DNA of 60,997 nt from a virus: the IMG/VR virus record IMGVR_UViG_3300031565_011186, positions 1 to 60,997 of that record; one strand, written 5' to 3'. A model generated the notes under the pieces. The model was given only the letters and a program-made list of their open reading frames with translations. It searched no databases and was not told the DNA's origin. The position numbers were made by a program, and so were the translations under genes. Position 1 is the first letter of the stretch. Every line of letters starts with the position of its first letter. Of this stretch, positions 54,107-60,997 are shown one piece after another.

Positions 54107-56557
54107 ATGGGCGACAAGATCAAACCGCCGCTACTCGCTGGGCGCCCCTATTCCGGCGTCGGCGATGATTCCCTTCCTGACAATGTGAAGGCGCTGCCGG
54201 CGCATGGCAAGGAGATCTGGGTCGCCGCCTTCAACGGCGCCTGGAGTTCGTACGACAGCGCCAGCACTGACCTCACCCAGGAAGGCTACGCCATGGCCGT
54301 CGCCTGGGCCGCGGTCAAGAAGCAGTACAAGAAGGACGCCGAGGGCAACTGGACGAAGCGCAGCGTCATCGAGGGCGCCGACGGCTACTTCACGAAGGTC
54401 TGGCGCAGCGCCGATGGCAAGATGCGCTGGCGCGCGACGATCAGCGACGACGGCGTCGACCAGTACGCGACCCGTATGACATCCGACTTCCTGGACGACA
54501 TGTGCCGGCGCGCGATGGCGCCTGGCGGCATGCCCTGGCTCGGGATCTCACACTATGACGTCTTCTCAGCGATCGGCGCGCCCGACCGTGTCTACCGTGA
54601 CGGCCGCCAACTGAAGGCTGAGGGCGTCTTCCTGGCCGACTCCGAGGACGCGTTCCAGCGGGAACTCGCGCTGGCCGCCTTCGAGACCGCCCGCAGCGAG
54701 GCGTCGCTCCTGCCGGCGCACCGCAGCATCCGCACCTCCATCGCCTTCGTTCCGGAGGCCTTTGTGATCGAGGACTGCGGCGTTATGGCTTACACTCACG
54801 GGAGCCTGAGGCACATCGCGCTCACGACGCGACCGGCCAACTCGCGGGCCGACTTTACAGCCGAGGAGGACAGTATGCCACGAAGTAAGACTCTCCGCGA
54901 CCTCCGCCGAGAGGACGCCGCCGCCATCGTGGGCGAGGAACTGGCCGGCCGGCTCTACGAGAAGGAGGGCGACGACACGACGCAGCGAACGACCGAGCAC
55001 GACGGCCTCATGTACCGAGCGGCCCTGGAAGACGAGGACGGCGACGTGATGGTCAGCGCCGACGGCGAGAACTGGGAGCCCGTCTCGGCCACGACGCGGG
55101 CCGGCCAGCCATTCGCCGCCGCGCCCCTGAATGACAGGGCGACGGCCTGGGAGGCGGCCAAGGCCCGTGGCCGCATCTGGGCCTGGGCGACGGATGCCGA
55201 CGGCAAGTTCAGCGGTGCCAAGGCCCGCAAGGGCTTCGCCGTCTTCGACAGCGAGAACCCCGACCTCAAGATCGGCATGGCGCTACCGCATCATGACATC
55301 GAGGGCGAGAAGTTCGTGACGTCGCAGCGCGGCGTCATCGCCGGCGGTGCCGTCGTGCAGGGAGCCCGCGGCGGCTTCAAGGAATTCCAGGAGGGCGATA
55401 CCGAGGCGGCCAAGATCCACCTCGCCGGTCACTACAAGCAGATGGACATGACAGCACCCTGGGAGGCGGAGCGCGCCAACCTGCGCCATCGCGCCGAGGA
55501 GCTCTGGCTGATCGAGGCGGTGCCCGAACTCTGGGAGGACAGCGCCCTCGAGACCGCCAGGCAGGCCCTGATGACCGACCTGACGTCCGGCGCCGTGCCG
55601 CGGCCGACCCTTGACGAGGCCCGCGCCGTGTTCGACGGAGGTCACCAGTTCGGCCTCTCGCTGTTGCGCGCGACCGGCGCGACGCCGCTGACCATCATGA
55701 ATGCCCTGCGCTGCATCGTCAGCGATCCTGACGACACGTGGGGCGAAGGCGCCCACCAGGCCGAGCCCGCAGACGTCCGCGCTGTCTCGCCCGACGTGCC
55801 CTTCCGCACTGCCCTGGCCGAGCGCTACGGCATAGAGCCAGCGCCGGACGCTGGTCTCATCGCAACGATGAACGCCGAGGAGGTGATGGACACAGCCTTC
55901 CACGCCTCCTGGACTCTCATGGACATCATCGCCGCCAACGTCCAGGCGGCTCCCAAGGAGGTCTCCTTCGAGGAGCGCCTGGCCAACGTGCAGGCCGCCC
56001 TGAACGAATTCGCCCAGATCATCAACCAGGTTCTTGCTCAGTCCACGCAGCGGTCACTGACCGACGGCGACGGCGTAAAGCCAGGCGGGGCGGACAAGGG
56101 TACCGTGAACCCGCCACCAGGCGAGCCGGACGCCGCTACCCTGGCGGTCGACGAGACGCTGGACGCCATCCGCGCCTTCGTGCGCGGGGCCGCGCCCGAG
56201 GGTGAGCAAGCGCAGGTGCTTCTCGAAACGCTGGGAGAGCGCCTGATGCCGATCATCCGACGAGCGGCCGCGCCACCTGACGCTGCGGCGGAGTTGGCGG
56301 CCACTGTGCTTGATCGCCTGGAAGGGATGCAGCGCACGATCGACACGCTGGTCGCGGACAAGGCGGGAGGGGGCCCGCCCGAACCGTCATCGCTCGCGCC
56401 GCGCCGGACGGCCGCAAGGTTGCCGCCGCCGCGGCGGTCAGTGCGGGCCCTGGGCATTCCCGCCCAGGAGCCTCAGCGCCGGCCAGGCGATCCGGTATCG
56501 CCCCACGACTACGCCAGGGGTGCCCACCTAAGGACGGGGTTCAACCCGTACGAATAG
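54107..56557 (+). CDS. ChaB-domain and XkdF-like prohead protease fusion
   Basis: 816 aa. Residues 20-75 are a ChaB-like domain (LPDNVKALPAHGKEIWVAAF, YAMAVAWAAVKKQYKK). Residues 85-250 resemble XkdF-type phage serine proteases (VPEAFVIEDCGVMAYTHG, LRHIALTTRPANSRADF). The middle has a repeated 'WxWxxDxDGKF' type region (GRIWAWATDADGKFSGAKAR). The C-terminal 200 residues are helical and Pro-rich, like a scaffold. Probably matures the capsid and may supply scaffold from the same chain. Confidence 0.7.
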   Translation: MGDKIKPPLLAGRPYSGVGDDSLPDNVKALPAHGKEIWVAAFNGAWSSYDSASTDLTQEGYAMAVAWAAVKKQYKKDAEGNWTKRSVIEGADGYFTKVWRSADGKMRWRATISDDGVDQYATRMTSDFLDDMCRRAMAPGGMPWLGISHYDVFSAIGAPDRVYRDGRQLKAEGVFLADSEDAFQRELALAAFETARSEASLLPAHRSIRTSIAFVPEAFVIEDCGVMAYTHGSLRHIALTTRPANSRADFTAEEDSMPRSKTLRDLRREDAAAIVGEELAGRLYEKEGDDTTQRTTEHDGLMYRAALEDEDGDVMVSADGENWEPVSATTRAGQPFAAAPLNDRATAWEAAKARGRIWAWATDADGKFSGAKARKGFAVFDSENPDLKIGMALPHHDIEGEKFVTSQRGVIAGGAVVQGARGGFKEFQEGDTEAAKIHLAGHYKQMDMTAPWEAERANLRHRAEELWLIEAVPELWEDSALETARQALMTDLTSGAVPRPTLDEARAVFDGGHQFGLSLLRATGATPLTIMNALRCIVSDPDDTWGEGAHQAEPADVRAVSPDVPFRTALAERYGIEPAPDAGLIATMNAEEVMDTAFHASWTLMDIIAANVQAAPKEVSFEERLANVQAALNEFAQIINQVLAQSTQRSLTDGDGVKPGGADKGTVNPPPGEPDAATLAVDETLDAIRAFVRGAAPEGEQAQVLLETLGERLMPIIRRAAAPPDAAAELAATVLDRLEGMQRTIDTLVADKAGGGPPEPSSLAPRRTAARLPPPRRSVRALGIPAQEPQRRPGDPVSPHDYARGAHLRTGFNPYE

Positions 56558-56566
56558 GAGCCCCCC

Positions 56567-58096
56567 ATGAGAAATCTACCGCCGTTTGCGGTTCACAAGG
56601 CCCTGCAGGCGCCGAACATGTTCGGCTCTGGGGCCGGCGTGAGCCCGAGATTCATTTCCAGCGGCGCCTACCGGACGATGCGGTACGAGGACTGGGTCAG
56701 AGAGGAACGCGCTCGCGCTGACCTCGAGGGCCGCAGGGCCTACGTGCCGCCCGTCGACCAGAACGGCGTCCCGCTGGACATCGCCCACTACGCCTCCAGG
56801 GAGGAGGCGATCGACTGGGCCAACCAGATCCTCGCCGAGAGCGGTCGCAGCGACGCCGACAAGGCGCGCTTGGCCGAACTTGAGGCGCGGATGGGCGCGG
56901 ACTTCAAGGAGGCCGCGGGCTCGGGAGACCCCGCGAAGATCATCGGCGTCGTCCGCTCAGCCCTCCTGCAGTTGCGCGACACCGACCCCGTCATGTGGCC
57001 GTCGCCGCCTCCGACGCCGCACGACTTCACGACGGAGTTCGGCACCATCGTCGACCAGACCGAGATCATCCCCATGTGTGAGGAGTTGGGCCTCTACAAC
57101 GCCTTCCCCGAAGACGTTAACGGCGCCAACACCGACACGTGGCGTGAGATGACCATGCTCGAGTTCGCCTCGGGCTGCGACTCCTGCGCCTTCACGCCTG
57201 GCGCCTGTCCGGAGGACTTCGTGCACGACACGGAGACCCAGCACACTCACAAGCGCCACATCGGCGTCAAGAAGTCCCTCACCGAGAGCGACATCCGGCA
57301 CAGCGCCGCGGCGATCGCGGCGGGCGTCGGCATCAACGCGCTCGTGGGCGGCTTCAACGACCAGGGACTTCCTGGCGAGAACGACGCCGCGAGCCTCTTG
57401 AGGGGCAGCGTTGCCGACCTGAAGGAGAAGGAGCTCCGGCTGGCCATGGTGCTCGTGCTGAACTGCTGGGACGACTTGCTCGTCAACGGCAGCAACCTCA
57501 CGAACCCGCTGGAGTTCGACGGGATCCGGAACCTCATCACCGCCGCCAACGGGGCGCGGTCGTGCTCCACCACCATGACGGGCACGTTCAGCGCCTCGCG
57601 GTTCGACGACTTCCTGAGCGAGGGCTGCGCCCTCCCGCAGGCCATCATCGGACACCCGACGGCGCTGGCGCAGATCGCCCTGGCCTACATGGCGATCGGC
57701 AGCCAGACGGTCATGTTCGACCGGAACGAGGGCATCGTCCCTGGTCTGAACTTCGCCTCCCAAATCATGGCCGGTATCGGGCCGGTCGCCCTGATCGGCG
57801 ACACCCGATTCCCGCGCCAGACGAATGCGGGAGGGACGTTCACCACGGACGTCTATCCGGTGCGGCTGACGCACAACGGAGAGCCGCTGATCTACAAGGC
57901 GACGCAGATCCCGCTCGCCGCAAAGGACTTGACGCCTGGCTGCACGGCCATCGCCTTCGAGGTGTGGGCCGTGACCGCCCTGGTGATCAAGGCCATGTGC
58001 GCGCAAGCGGTCTGCCGCCTGACCTTCAGCGGCATCCAGGGCGACGGCTGCCACTACGTGCACCCGTGCACGCCGGTGAACTACCTGGCACAGTAG
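56567..58096 (+). CDS. Major capsid protein
   Basis: 509 aa, SD TAGGAG. Helical N-terminal 120 residues (EEAIDWANQILAESGRSDAD) could be a cleaved delta domain. HK97-fold features follow: an E-loop region, a spine helix (RHSAAAIAAGVGINALVGGF) and a late beta-rich part. Unusually rich in Cys (GCDSCAFTPGAC, CSTTM, CHYVHPC), which could cross-link subunits. Position after the protease and before a strong terminator fits the most abundant virion protein. Confidence 0.75.
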   Translation: MRNLPPFAVHKALQAPNMFGSGAGVSPRFISSGAYRTMRYEDWVREERARADLEGRRAYVPPVDQNGVPLDIAHYASREEAIDWANQILAESGRSDADKARLAELEARMGADFKEAAGSGDPAKIIGVVRSALLQLRDTDPVMWPSPPPTPHDFTTEFGTIVDQTEIIPMCEELGLYNAFPEDVNGANTDTWREMTMLEFASGCDSCAFTPGACPEDFVHDTETQHTHKRHIGVKKSLTESDIRHSAAAIAAGVGINALVGGFNDQGLPGENDAASLLRGSVADLKEKELRLAMVLVLNCWDDLLVNGSNLTNPLEFDGIRNLITAANGARSCSTTMTGTFSASRFDDFLSEGCALPQAIIGHPTALAQIALAYMAIGSQTVMFDRNEGIVPGLNFASQIMAGIGPVALIGDTRFPRQTNAGGTFTTDVYPVRLTHNGEPLIYKATQIPLAAKDLTPGCTAIAFEVWAVTALVIKAMCAQAVCRLTFSGIQGDGCHYVHPCTPVNYLAQ

Positions 58097-58130
58097 GCCC
58101 GCCAGGCCGGCAGTGAATCGACAGTCAGAT

Positions 58131-58158
58131 ACGGGGCTCTGCTTCGGCAGAGCCCCGT
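58131..58158 (+). terminator. Strong intrinsic terminator after capsid gene
   Basis: Perfect 12-bp stem ACGGGGCTCTGC/GCAGAGCCCCGT closed by a TTCG tetraloop, followed by TGTTCT. The best hairpin of the window. The U-run is short. Confidence 0.8.
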
Positions 58159-58183
58159 TGTTCTGCTCACCGGCATAGGCCCC

Positions 58184-58213
58184 TTGACAGCGGCTAGTCG
58201 CACTGTCTACTAT
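58184..58213 (+). promoter_or_regulatory. Sigma70-type promoter with GCGGCTAGTCGC operator
   Basis: TTGACA (58184-58189), 18-bp spacer, TACTAT (58208-58213). GCGGCTAGTCGC at 58190-58201 follows the -35 directly. It should drive the gene at 58444 and the glycan block across the junction. Confidence 0.75.
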
Positions 58214-58275
58214 CAGCGCGGGAGACGGGGCGACAGATCGCCCAGGCGCGGTCGACCCGTAGGGAGGCCAGGCCC

Positions 58276-58335
58276 GTGAGGACTCTGGCCATTGACCTGC
58301 AAGCGCGAATGCCTGGGGAGTCCCGCCTCCCATAG
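58276..58335 (+). CDS. Possible 19-aa leader ORF
   Basis: GTG start with GGGAGG at 58262-58267. Encodes VRTLAIDLQARMPGESRLP and stops 108 nt before the next gene. Could be a regulatory leader peptide or spurious. Confidence 0.3.
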   Translation: MRTLAIDLQARMPGESRLP

Positions 58336-58443
58336 ACAAACGAATTCCCTCGCACGGCCTATCCTCCGGCGGGGTAGCGAGGGGCTGAGGGTGTCAGCCT
58401 AATGGGCCGCGAAGCTGGCATCCGCCAACCACAAGGAGGAACC

Positions 58444-59037
58444 ATGCCGAAGGCAGACGTCCCGACGTCAGAGCCTCAGGGTGAGGCCGAAGCCACTGCC
58501 GACGTCGTCGGCAGTTTCACGATCGAGGTGGTCAGAGGAACGCTCGACTCACTGCAAAAGTCGGTCACCGTGATCAGCGAGGCGGCAAGCGTCATCCGCG
58601 AGGCGATGCAGTTGTCTCTGCAGGCTGGCGCGGGCCTTGCGGGGATCCGCACCGTCACGGCGGCGCCTGGCATCAACAACATCCAGGCCCTCCTTGACCA
58701 AGGCTGGGAGATCCTGCACCTGTCGTTCTGTGACGAGGTTCGCGAGACCAGCGCCGTCAGGGGCCGAGCAATAAGCACGCAGTGGGTGCCCTACGCCATC
58801 CTCGGCAAGCGCGGCGAGTTGGCCGCCTCCGACCGGCAGGGCATCGCCGCGGACGCTGAGCGCCAACTCCTGGAGCATGCCAGCCCGCTGACCGCGGGCC
58901 AGGCCGAAGTCCCTGGGGGCAGCGAGGAAGGGCCGGCTGACTCGGCACGACCGCAGGCCCTCGGGCACCAGGTCGAACCCCATCGGACGCAGACAGTCCC
59001 GCCCGACTTTGAACCCACGGGAGGGCTGAAGCACTGA
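58444..59037 (+). CDS. Hypothetical protein, 197 aa
   Basis: ATG after AAGGAGGAA. Helical middle (LDSLQKSVTVISEAASVIRE), then INNIQALLDQGWEILHLSFC and WVPYAILGKRGE, a pattern like small DUF-type phage proteins that follow the capsid gene. Disordered Pro/Glu-rich C terminus. Could be a capsid accessory protein. Confidence 0.5.
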   Translation: MPKADVPTSEPQGEAEATADVVGSFTIEVVRGTLDSLQKSVTVISEAASVIREAMQLSLQAGAGLAGIRTVTAAPGINNIQALLDQGWEILHLSFCDEVRETSAVRGRAISTQWVPYAILGKRGELAASDRQGIAADAERQLLEHASPLTAGQAEVPGGSEEGPADSARPQALGHQVEPHRTQTVPPDFEPTGGLKH

Positions 59038-59041
59038 CCTG

Positions 59042-59245
59042 ATGCTGCTGCGCTACGTCTTCCAGGGGCCCATCACCGTGGGGAAGCGCAACCCGACCCC
59101 GAGCGGCCGGATCTACCACATCGGTTGGAAGGATCCGCCGGAGATCGAGGTCGCGGATGAGGACGTGGACTTCTTGCTCTCTTTCCGCGGCTACTGTTGC
59201 ACCGGCGGGAAGCGTCCCATGTTCGAGAAGGTCGAGGGGCCATGA
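59042..59245 (+). CDS. Small protein, paralogue of 25983 product
   Basis: 67 aa, ATG 4 nt after the upstream stop. Shares SGR-x-YH, EV-x-D-x-DV-x-x-LL and C-x-x-G...MFE with the 63-aa protein after the endolysin. Similar short proteins occur near capsid genes in many phages; function not known. Overlaps the GT9 start by 4 nt. Confidence 0.6.
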   Translation: MLLRYVFQGPITVGKRNPTPSGRIYHIGWKDPPEIEVADEDVDFLLSFRGYCCTGGKRPMFEKVEGP

Positions 59246-60264
59246 AGCAGAAGACCCACGTCCTGCGGATCCTCTGGGGCCTCGGCGATGTGCTCTGCAC
59301 GACGCCGGCGCTGCGGGCTTTCCGCGCCGCTCACCCCCGAGACCGGATCGTCTTTCGCACCCACGTGAAAGGCGCCAGGCGACTCGAGTACGACGCGCCT
59401 GACCGGCCCGCCGGCAGCGGCGGCGCCCCCGACGAGATGCTCTGGGACAACCCGAACATCGACGCCATCATCGACGCCGACAACCATGAGCGCCAAGGCG
59501 AACACGTCGAGGAGATTGAACTCCGCTATGCCTGGTACGGTTGCCCGCCCCTCGACGAGCCGCTGCAGGCGCGCTACTTCGACTGCCTCGGGTTGCCGCG
59601 GCCGGCGGACGGGCGTTATAGCGCCGACTACTTCATGCGCGACATGGAGCGGCGGGACGCCGCTTACCTGCTCGAATATCACAACAAGTGGGCCTATCAC
59701 TTCTGCGCCCTCACGCCCCGCGTCGGCTGGGTCGGCAAGACCTGGCGCGACGACGGCTGGGTCGAGATCATGCAGCGCCTGCACGCGCGCGGCTGGACGC
59801 CCGTGATCCTCGCTGGCCGGCACCTGCAGCAGCGCGAGTGGGATGACTGCGGCGCGATCAACCTGAGCGGCCAACTCGACATGAGGATGACGGCGGCTGT
59901 CCTGGAGCGTTGCCAGGCGATGCTGGCGACGGAGGGCGGCCTGACCAACCTACGCTTTGCCCTCCGTGGCAGAGCGGTCGTGCTGACGTGCGCGACCAGT
60001 TTCCAGACGCAGGTCTGGGCGCCGCCCGAACTTTGCACTGAGGTCAGGAACCCAGACCGCTGCGAACCCTGCATGTGGCGCGGCCCTCATTCCCAGGGGA
60101 TCACGGACGGGCCCCCTGGGAACATCGCGAAGTGTCCGACGGGGAGGACGCTGCGCGACCTGGACGCCGATTTCGTCTGGCCGTTCCTGGAGAAGGATCT
60201 GGATGCCCATGAGCAAGCCGAAGCAGCCGACCCTCGTTCACGTCTCATGGCTGAAGCGCGATAG
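59242..60264 (+). CDS. GT9 family (heptosyltransferase-like) glycosyltransferase
   Basis: 340 aa. N-terminal signature LRILWGLGDVLCTTPALRAF followed by RAAHP is that of GT9 enzymes such as WaaC/RfaF, which move ADP-heptose onto an acceptor. C-terminal half: GWTPVILAGRHLQQREWDD, LATEGGLTNLRFALRGRAVV with the G-G-L-T-x-L donor loop. A Cys-rich end (RCEPCMWRG) is atypical. With the HldE-like pair at 41263-42548 it suggests a heptose-based glycan. Confidence 0.85.
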   Translation: MKQKTHVLRILWGLGDVLCTTPALRAFRAAHPRDRIVFRTHVKGARRLEYDAPDRPAGSGGAPDEMLWDNPNIDAIIDADNHERQGEHVEEIELRYAWYGCPPLDEPLQARYFDCLGLPRPADGRYSADYFMRDMERRDAAYLLEYHNKWAYHFCALTPRVGWVGKTWRDDGWVEIMQRLHARGWTPVILAGRHLQQREWDDCGAINLSGQLDMRMTAAVLERCQAMLATEGGLTNLRFALRGRAVVLTCATSFQTQVWAPPELCTEVRNPDRCEPCMWRGPHSQGITDGPPGNIAKCPTGRTLRDLDADFVWPFLEKDLDAHEQAEAADPRSRLMAEAR

Positions 60265-60997
60265 CGGCCACCTCGGCGGCGTCGAGAAGTTCGCCGCCTA
60301 CCTGCGCCAGGCGCTCAGCGAAAAGGGCTGGGGCGTGGCGATCATCGCCTGGGACGACTTCCCTGGCCATCACTACTACCAAGACCGCCCGAACCCCGAC
60401 AAGGCCGACCTGCTCGGTCACTGGATCGACGGGCCGGCCTTCGGCTTCGCCCACGACGTCATCGTCAGTGACGGGTACTGGGGCATCGGCGTCAGCAGCA
60501 AGCCGGTCGTGCCCGTCGTCCATGGCACCTGGGCCGAGTTTCACGCCCGCATGGGCCTGCGGCCGACGCTGGAGGTGACGCGCCAAGGCGAGGCCTTCAA
60601 CGCCCCGAATGCCTTCCCTGTCGCCTGCTCGCCGGCGTCAGCCCGTGAGGTGAAGCGCTATCACGGCCGGTCTGTCGCGGCCACCATCACCCACGGGATC
60701 GACCTCGGCCTCTACCGCCCGCCCGTCGAACCGCTGCCGCCAGGGCCGCCCTGGATAGTGCTGGAGGCCGCCGGCCGCAATGAGAAGAAGGGCGCGCGCA
60801 TCATCCCCGAGATCCAGCGCTTCCTCGGGAAGGACTTCATCGTCGAGTACCTCAGCGCCGGCCTGGGCCAGGAGGCGGACGCCTTCCGCCGCGGTCACCT
60901 CTTCCTGCACCCGAGCCGGCATGAGGGCAACGCCTACGCCCTCCTGGAGGCAGCGGCGTCAGGCCTGCCGATCGTGACCACCAACGCCGGCCTGTTC
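60209..60997 (+). CDS. Glycosyltransferase family 4, N-terminal part (continues at 1-350)
   Basis: Reads in frame from ATG 60209 to the contig end (263 codons) and continues at base 129 of this window. An in-frame ATG at 60203 lies too close to the upstream purines. N-terminal half: LVHVSWLKRDSGHLGGVEKF. Donor half begins with WIVLEAAGRNEKKGARIIPE, ending in the EX7E motif in the terminal repeat. Overlaps the GT9 gene by 56 nt. Confidence 0.85.
   Translation, partial: MSKPKQPTLVHVSWLKRDSGHLGGVEKFAAYLRQALSEKGWGVAIIAWDDFPGHHYYQDRPNPDKADLLGHWIDGPAFGFAHDVIVSDGYWGIGVSSKPVVPVVHGTWAEFHARMGLRPTLEVTRQGEAFNAPNAFPVACSPASAREVKRYHGRSVAATITHGIDLGLYRPPVEPLPPGPPWIVLEAAGRNEKKGARIIPEIQRFLGKDFIVEYLSAGLGQEADAFRRGHLFLHPSRHEGNAYALLEAAASGLPIVTTNAGLF
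60870..60997. repeat. Terminal direct repeat, right copy
   Basis: Right-hand partner of the repeat at 1-128. Joining the two copies restores one uninterrupted glycosyltransferase gene of about 336 codons, which supports real circular continuity rather than a chance repeat. Confidence 0.9.

Larger units (their letters stand above)
58097..58443. other. 347-bp gap: terminator, promoter, leader
   Basis: In order: capsid terminator (58131-58158), promoter (58184-58213), a possible 19-codon leader ORF (58276-58335), a CCCTCGC/GCGAGGG hairpin (58347-58353 with 58377-58383) whose loop holds TCCTCC, complementary to the GGAGGA SD at 58435-58440, then the gene at 58444. The transcript leader would be about 220 nt, the longest in the window apart from 34982. 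Confidence 0.6.

Noticed and set aside
1-60997. tRNA genes, CRISPR arrays, insertion sequences
   Set aside because: I saw no cloverleaf with a GTTCRANNC arm, no regularly spaced repeats and no transposase; a dedicated scan would be needed to be certain.

Overview
This window looks like one complete tailed-phage genome from a high-GC host, probably taken from a metagenome. The last 128 bases repeat the first 128, so the molecule is circular or circularly permuted, about 60.87 kb long. Every gene I can support reads rightward. The virion genes are those of a siphovirus: terminase, portal fused to a MuF-like domain, ChaB/protease protein, major capsid protein, head-tail connectors, tail tube, a 1208-residue tape measure, a tail-tip protein and fibres. 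The GH25 endolysin and a perfect bacterial-type parS site suggest a high-GC, probably Gram-positive host. I see no integrase, DNA polymerase, helicase or primase.

Layout. (1) From 59242 across the contig junction to 8608 is a glycan module: one GT9 heptosyltransferase-like gene, three GT4 genes (one split by the contig ends), two GT2-like genes and four methyltransferases, plus a RusA resolvase and small genes. (2) 8665-23613 holds head-tail connectors, tail tube, tape measure, tail tip and fibres. (3) 23656 encodes a sigma factor. (4) 24220-25986 is lysis: a coiled-coil/TM protein, a holin, an AdoMet-decarboxylase-like protein and an endolysin. (5) 26252-33223 is recombination: RecT-like annealing protein, SbcD/Mre11-like nuclease and SbcC/Rad50-like ATPase. 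(6) 33343-41266 is accessory: Gp37/Gp68-type protein, a secreted double-psi barrel protein, small genes behind structured leaders, a Spo11/Top6A-like protein and an Xre repressor. (7) 41263-42548 is a split HldE-like heptose kinase and nucleotidyltransferase. (8) 42518-50325 holds a ParB-domain DNA methylase, terminase, Dam-like methylase, an ASCH-like protein and an HNH nuclease. (9) 50437-58096 holds portal, regulator, protease and capsid, closed by a strong terminator at 58131-58158.

Control signals are unusually legible. Ten sigma70-type promoters (TTGACN, 16-18 bp, TANNNT) sit in gaps of the non-structural half and beside structural genes. Several carry one of two short palindromes in the spacer, probably repressor operators. 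A different box, GTCGACCATTAG(AG)TGA, precedes the tail tube, portal and protease genes and is a candidate late promoter for the phage sigma factor. Several genes start 6-7 nt after a -10 hexamer, as in leaderless mRNAs. In the 35-39 kb region, short leaders fold into paired hairpins; in three of them the first loop is complementary to the downstream Shine-Dalgarno (SD) sequence and the complementarity covaries.

How the parts may work together: the HldE-like pair could make a nucleotide-activated heptose-like sugar, and the GT9/GT4/GT2/methyltransferase block could build and methylate a glycan from it. Because that block is embedded between capsid and connector genes, decoration of the virion is the simplest guess. 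An Xre repressor, a host-type parS and no integrase together fit a phage that could persist as a plasmid. These are inferences from sequence only.
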